A stretch of 61,784 bases of DNA from a virus: IMG/VR virus record IMGVR_UViG_3300029448_000029, positions 1-61,784 of that record; one strand, written 5' to 3'. Each line of letters starts with the position of its first letter. The stretch's first letter is position 1. Under the pieces are notes generated by a model that made no database searches, had not been told where the DNA came from, and worked only from the letters and a program-made list of their open reading frames with translations. Positions 58,758 through 61,784 of the stretch are shown one piece after another. The position numbers and the translations under genes are program-made.

Positions 58758-59639
58758 TTAGTCTTCGTTACCCAACTGCTGGAAATATGACAAAGCGTCA
58801 GTCTCCTCACCCTCTGTCTCTCCGCTGTCTGAGGATACTGTCTCCTCCACTACAACATCCTCCACAGTCTTTTGACTCACGAAGTCAGATTCCGTTGCAC
58901 GAATATCGTCACCGACAACCTCTTGCAACTTCTTCTTCAATTCATCGTAAGTCTTGAACTGATCTGGAGCAACGAACGCTTGAAGAGAGTGCTGTGTTTT
59001 CCACAACTCTTCAAGTTTACTATCTTCACCACCGAGCAACTCGGAAGGTGATTCAAACTCAGACTTGTCATAGTTGATGTAACCACCAACCTTACGAACC
59101 TTCAACTTGAAGTTCGCACCAGCCCAGTAATCAAATGGGTTGATAGGATCTTCGTCATCAAACTCAGGCTGCATTGCTTCCTGAATCTTGTTGAAGATTT
59201 TCACACCATACTTGTAGAGGAACACTTTGCCCTCGTTCTCAGGTGCGCCAGGATCCTTTAGAACAAGGATGTTTGAGATGTAAGACAACTTACGCTTACG
59301 ATCCCTAGCGATGTCCTTGTCGGATTCAAGACCGCTGTTCCAGAGTTCTGAGTTCATCTCTGAAACTGGATCCTTTTCACCAATCGTGGTGCGAGAGTTT
59401 TCGATATACCAACGACCACCAACCTTGAACGCATGGGTGTAAAGTTTAGCCCAAGGCATATCTTCATTTTCCGGTGCTGGGAGGAACCGAAAAACAGCCA
59501 TGCCGTTGCTTGCTTTGTCAAGTGTTGGTTTCCAGAAGCGATCATCCTGATAAGAATTTTTCTTTTCAGAACTCTCTAATTTCTTTGTCAGTTCGCTGAT
59601 GCTACCGACAGATTTTCTTTTCATGTCTTTAAAACTCAT
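58758..59639 (-). CDS. 32: gp32 single-stranded DNA-binding protein
   Basis: A 293-aa ssDNA-binding protein (T4 gp32 is 301 aa). An N-terminal LAST-like basic motif KRKS (7-10), core AVFRFLPAPENEDMPWAKLY, THAFKVGGRWYIENSRTTIG, and LKDPGAPENEGKVFLYKYG, KIQEAMQPEFDDEDPINPFD, with an acidic tail ending SYFQQLGNED for protein contacts. The cysteines of the T4 zinc site (77, 87, 90) are absent here; cyanophage gp32, as I recall, also lacks them. It has an AAGGAAAG ribosome site and two hairpins in its leader (59653-59695). Confidence 0.95.
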   Translation of the reverse strand: MSFKDMKRKSVGSISELTKKLESSEKKNSYQDDRFWKPTLDKASNGMAVFRFLPAPENEDMPWAKLYTHAFKVGGRWYIENSRTTIGEKDPVSEMNSELWNSGLESDKDIARDRKRKLSYISNILVLKDPGAPENEGKVFLYKYGVKIFNKIQEAMQPEFDDEDPINPFDYWAGANFKLKVRKVGGYINYDKSEFESPSELLGGEDSKLEELWKTQHSLQAFVAPDQFKTYDELKKKLQEVVGDDIRATESDFVSQKTVEDVVVEETVSSDSGETEGEETDALSYFQQLGNED

Positions 59640-59652
59640 AAACTTTCCTTCC

Positions 59653-59695
59653 CCGAGGATCTCCCTCGGACTGATACTTTGTGGGAACTCCCCAC
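59653..59695 (-). promoter_or_regulatory. Tandem hairpins in the gp32 leader (possible autoregulatory operator)
   Basis: In the 57-nt gap between the gp33 stop and the gp32 ATG, the minus strand contains GTGGG-GAGTT-CCCAC (59695-59681) and CCGAGG-GAGAT-CCTCGG (59669-59653), the latter ending 4 nt before the AAGGAAAG ribosome site. Both loops are GAG(T/A)T. No U-run follows either, so termination is unlikely. T4 gp32 represses its own translation through a leader pseudoknot; an equivalent role is inferred. Confidence 0.5.
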
Positions 59696-59696
59696 T

Positions 59697-59930
59697 TCAA
59701 AATAATGACGTTTGTCCTTTTGGGACATTAATATTATAGTTTAGCGTTGCTGCTTCTATTTGCAACTTTTCTTTTATTGGTTTTGAAACTAATTTACCTG
59801 CAACCTCCGGAGACACACTCATTTCTTCGGATATACATATAACAGCGTCTAAGTAAGTCCCTCCATTTTGGAGAACATACTTTTCTACACGTTTTGAGAA
59901 TTTTTCTTGTTCGCTTTCGATAAATATCAT
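59697..59930 (-). CDS. 33: gp33 late transcription co-activator
   Basis: A 77-aa protein, shorter than T4 gp33 (112 aa), matching cyanophage-type gp33: FSKRVEKYVLQNGGTYLDAV, ICISEEMSVSPEVAGKLVSK, KEKLQIEAATLNYNI. It bridges RNA polymerase and the sliding clamp with gp55. The C-terminus ends QTSLF, a clamp-binding-like tail. ATG 59930 is chosen over an in-frame TTG at 59966, which falls in the -35 element. The ATG has no ribosome site; a sigma-70 promoter with -10 only 7 nt upstream suggests a leaderless transcript. Confidence 0.85.
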   Translation of the reverse strand: MIFIESEQEKFSKRVEKYVLQNGGTYLDAVICISEEMSVSPEVAGKLVSKPIKEKLQIEAATLNYNINVPKGQTSLF

Positions 59931-59937
59931 TTGAATG

Positions 59938-59966
59938 ATTATAGCCCTTCTTTGAGAAAAAGTCAA
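59938..59966 (-). promoter_or_regulatory. sigma-70-type promoter of gp33, -10 abutting the start codon
   Basis: TTGACT (59966-59961), 17-nt spacer and TATAAT (59943-59938) on the minus strand, near-consensus. The -10 is 7 nt before the gp33 ATG at 59930, so the transcript should start at the start codon. The context GGCTATAAT is identical to that of the uvsY promoter. Confidence 0.7.
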
Positions 59967-59991
59967 TACCTTCTATTTATTGGAGTTTTAA

Positions 59992-61290
59992 ATGCCAGAC
60001 ACCGGATCAAACATAACCATCGACATTAGTGGAAACACCGCTGAGATGGCAACAGATTTTGCCTCTAGTGGTGTAAATGTCACCGGGGCACACGTTCCAA
60101 TCCAAAAACTCGCTTTTGGAGACTCTACTGTATCAAAAAGAGTAAGCAGTAGCAACCCCTTACCCATAACAATTCAAAGTTATCAATCTAACGTTGGTAT
60201 CTCTGGTGATGTTGGTATCTCAGGAAACGCTATAGTATTCAACGCTTTTGAGACAGATCCCACGGGTATCACAAACAACTGGTTGAAAGTTGCTGGATCT
60301 GTTACGGGTGGTGACATTGGAATCACTGGTACAATTCAAGGTATCGCTGGTGGTTATCCAATTGGTGTGACAGGGACCGTCGCTATCGACGAACAAACAG
60401 GTATTCCTGTCCACGGTATCAGCGGTCAGGACGGCTTCACAGGAACCGCTGCTCCGCTCCTCGCAACAGGTGGCAGACGGCTCACATCCGCAACAGACAC
60501 CGTTACCGTGACTGGTACGGTTAATGCAACGGGTGGTAGAAATATCCTCGCTGCGACTGACAGTATCAAAGTCTTTGGTTCTGACGCTTCTCAATATATT
60601 CCTGCCATTTTATATCGAAGTTCATCCGGAGCAACCGCTGGATTCTCTGGTGACGCTCTGAAAGTTTCTATTGTTGACGCAAGCATCGCAATCACAGCAA
60701 ACGTTCAAACAACTCATGGTGTCACAAATGACAGTGTGGATAATGCTCTGAGAATTCAGGGACTCACTGGTGCAGAACCCGTCTTGATTAAGGGTGAAAA
60801 CGGTGGTGCCGTTCCGATTACGACATCTAGTGCCATTACCGTAACGCAAAGTGGAACCGTAACAATTGACGATACAAACATCACGACATCATTGGAATCA
60901 TCGTCTAAACCAATCGTTTCCAATCTTACCTCGATCAAGAGTAACACCAATTCCATTCCGGGGATTAGAACTGATCTTGCCTCTGGCAACGTTCAAGTTA
61001 AAGTTCTCGAATCAGTGCAACCATCCTCCTTGTCAGCAGGAAGTAGATCGGTAAACACAACAGCATCTCAACTTGTCACGAATGTTGAAGTGAAGAGTGG
61101 AGTTTCGATTAAATCTAGTGTTGATAACACAGACACGATCTTAGTCGGAAGTTACACGTTAACACAAGGTGATAGAAACGGATATCCGTTAGAGCCGGGT
61201 GAGTCGTGTTTCTTAAACGTCAACAACGTTGGATTGGTTTATTGTAAGTCGGTTCGGGGATCACAAACGGTTCACTACTTAGGATCGTAA
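59992..61290 (+). CDS. Virion-like beta-rich structural protein
   Basis: A 432-aa protein of unknown family. It is Gly/Thr/Val/Ser-rich with repeated GISGDVGISG, GTIQGIAGG, GVTGTVAID and TVTVTGTVNATG strands, typical of beta-prism or beta-helix virion proteins. The C-terminal 75 residues (VSIKSSVDNTDTILVGSYTL, then GDRNGYPLEPGESCFLNVNN and VGLVYCKS) form a conserved capsid/tail-associated beta domain common in environmental phages. No membrane segment. GGAG ribosome site. It is the first gene of a rightward unit divergent from gp33 and is followed one base later by the last gene. Confidence 0.7.
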   Translation: MPDTGSNITIDISGNTAEMATDFASSGVNVTGAHVPIQKLAFGDSTVSKRVSSSNPLPITIQSYQSNVGISGDVGISGNAIVFNAFETDPTGITNNWLKVAGSVTGGDIGITGTIQGIAGGYPIGVTGTVAIDEQTGIPVHGISGQDGFTGTAAPLLATGGRRLTSATDTVTVTGTVNATGGRNILAATDSIKVFGSDASQYIPAILYRSSSGATAGFSGDALKVSIVDASIAITANVQTTHGVTNDSVDNALRIQGLTGAEPVLIKGENGGAVPITTSSAITVTQSGTVTIDDTNITTSLESSSKPIVSNLTSIKSNTNSIPGIRTDLASGNVQVKVLESVQPSSLSAGSRSVNTTASQLVTNVEVKSGVSIKSSVDNTDTILVGSYTLTQGDRNGYPLEPGESCFLNVNNVGLVYCKSVRGSQTVHYLGS

Positions 61291-61291
61291 C

Positions 61292-61784
61292 ATGAATAAT
61301 AATCGACGTTACAATCGAAAGAGGATGGGCCAAAAACTGGACCATCAATCAACTCAGTCCTTTTTAGCGTTACAATTCACTGACAGTTTAGATGACTTAT
61401 ACACCAGTGAATATGTGGAATCAAATCCATCGGTTATTATTTCTGGAACGGATTTTATTTTTGATTACTCGTCAAAAACAAACAAAGACAAGTATCAAGA
61501 TGTTGTAACTCTACTTAAATTAAAAAAATCTGGTATAACGTTTGATATATCAAATGCAGAGTATTATAATCCAGAGAATAATATCTCTGCTGATTTTTCT
61601 GGAACTTACACACTGTCAAGATTTCTCGGTGACGACAAAATTATTTTGTCAAATGTAAGTGGTGCAACGTGGGACTCTAAGCAAAAACTATACAAAGATA
61701 ATTATTTTAAAAGCAATGTCTTAATGGGATTAACTCTCCCCACTGGAGCAACAGGACATTATAGAGTAACGAATCAGTTGGGTT
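61292..61784 (+). CDS. Hypothetical protein, 3' end cut by window edge
   Basis: An ATG at 61292 opens a frame of at least 164 codons to the window end (MNNNRRYNRKRMGQKLDHQS; later VLMGLTLPTGATGHYRVTNQ). The spacing of one base to the upstream gene suggests co-transcription. It has a basic N-terminus and a mix of charged and beta-prone segments, but no motif I recognise. Possibly another virion protein by context. Confidence 0.75.
   Translation, partial: MNNNRRYNRKRMGQKLDHQSTQSFLALQFTDSLDDLYTSEYVESNPSVIISGTDFIFDYSSKTNKDKYQDVVTLLKLKKSGITFDISNAEYYNPENNISADFSGTYTLSRFLGDDKIILSNVSGATWDSKQKLYKDNYFKSNVLMGLTLPTGATGHYRVTNQLG

Noticed and set aside
1-61784. tRNA or rRNA genes
   Set aside because: No cloverleaf-like or rRNA-like stretch was noticed; every gap is short and explained by promoters, ribosome sites or terminators. 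A tRNAscan run would settle this.

Overview
The window is part of the genome of a T4-like contractile-tailed phage, most similar in gene order and protein style to marine/aquatic T4-type myoviruses (cyanophage- or pelagiphage-like). This rests on recognisable T4 core proteins: gp46/gp47, gp55, UvsW, UvsY, gp23, gp22, gp21, gp20, gp19, gp18, gp17, gp16, gp15, gp14, gp13, gp8, gp7(?), gp6, gp25, gp53, gp48, gp4, gp54, gp26, a tape measure, gp32 and gp33. No host marker gene (photosynthesis gene, tRNA, integrase) is present, so the host cannot be named. Function names come from motif and synteny recognition by eye, not from a database search.

Layout. (1) 1-8120, minus strand: replication/recombination and late-transcription genes: an unknown partial gene, a PLP-fold enzyme, gp46, gp47, a GT32-like glycosyltransferase, sigma factor gp55, an LSm-like protein, UvsW and UvsY. 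(2) 8155-20593, minus: head, neck and tail-tube/sheath genes with the terminase, punctuated by TATAAATA late promoters and a terminator after gp23. (3) 20675-55453, minus: one nearly gapless run of tail genes. It holds a small Cys-rich protein, four large Cys-rich fibre-like proteins (585 to 1610 aa), tail-fibre/collar proteins, baseplate wedge genes gp8-gp7-gp6-gp25, an 1848-aa hub protein, gp53 and gp48. (4) 55474-58712, plus: gp4, gp54, gp26 with a frameshifted extension, and the tape measure, ending in a strong bidirectional terminator. (5) 58758-59930, minus: gp32 and gp33. (6) 59992 to the end, plus: two virion-like proteins, the last cut by the window edge. Genes are packed with 0-60 nt gaps or ATGA/TAATG overlaps; no gene-free stretch exceeds 300 bases.

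Three observations stand out. First, the gp26-type gene ends in what looks like a complete -1 programmed frameshift signal: an in-phase T TTT TTC heptamer, a 6-nt spacer and a 15-bp stem-loop. It leads into a short ORF with no ribosome binding site, directly before the tape measure, which is the logic of the lambda G/GT tail chaperones in a T4-like phage. Second, tail and baseplate proteins carry two families of cysteine-rich repeats, one G-x-CC...GGxF...C and one GCTDPxAxNYNPxAxxDDGSC, combined with collagen-like Gly-X-Y tracts and DUF1566-like C-terminal domains; one repeat unit is shared at DNA level between a fibre gene and the baseplate hub gene 28 kb away. Third, several genes (gp33, uvsY, uvsW, the gp3-like gene) have a promoter -10 element 5-7 nt before the ATG and no Shine-Dalgarno sequence, suggesting leaderless transcripts.
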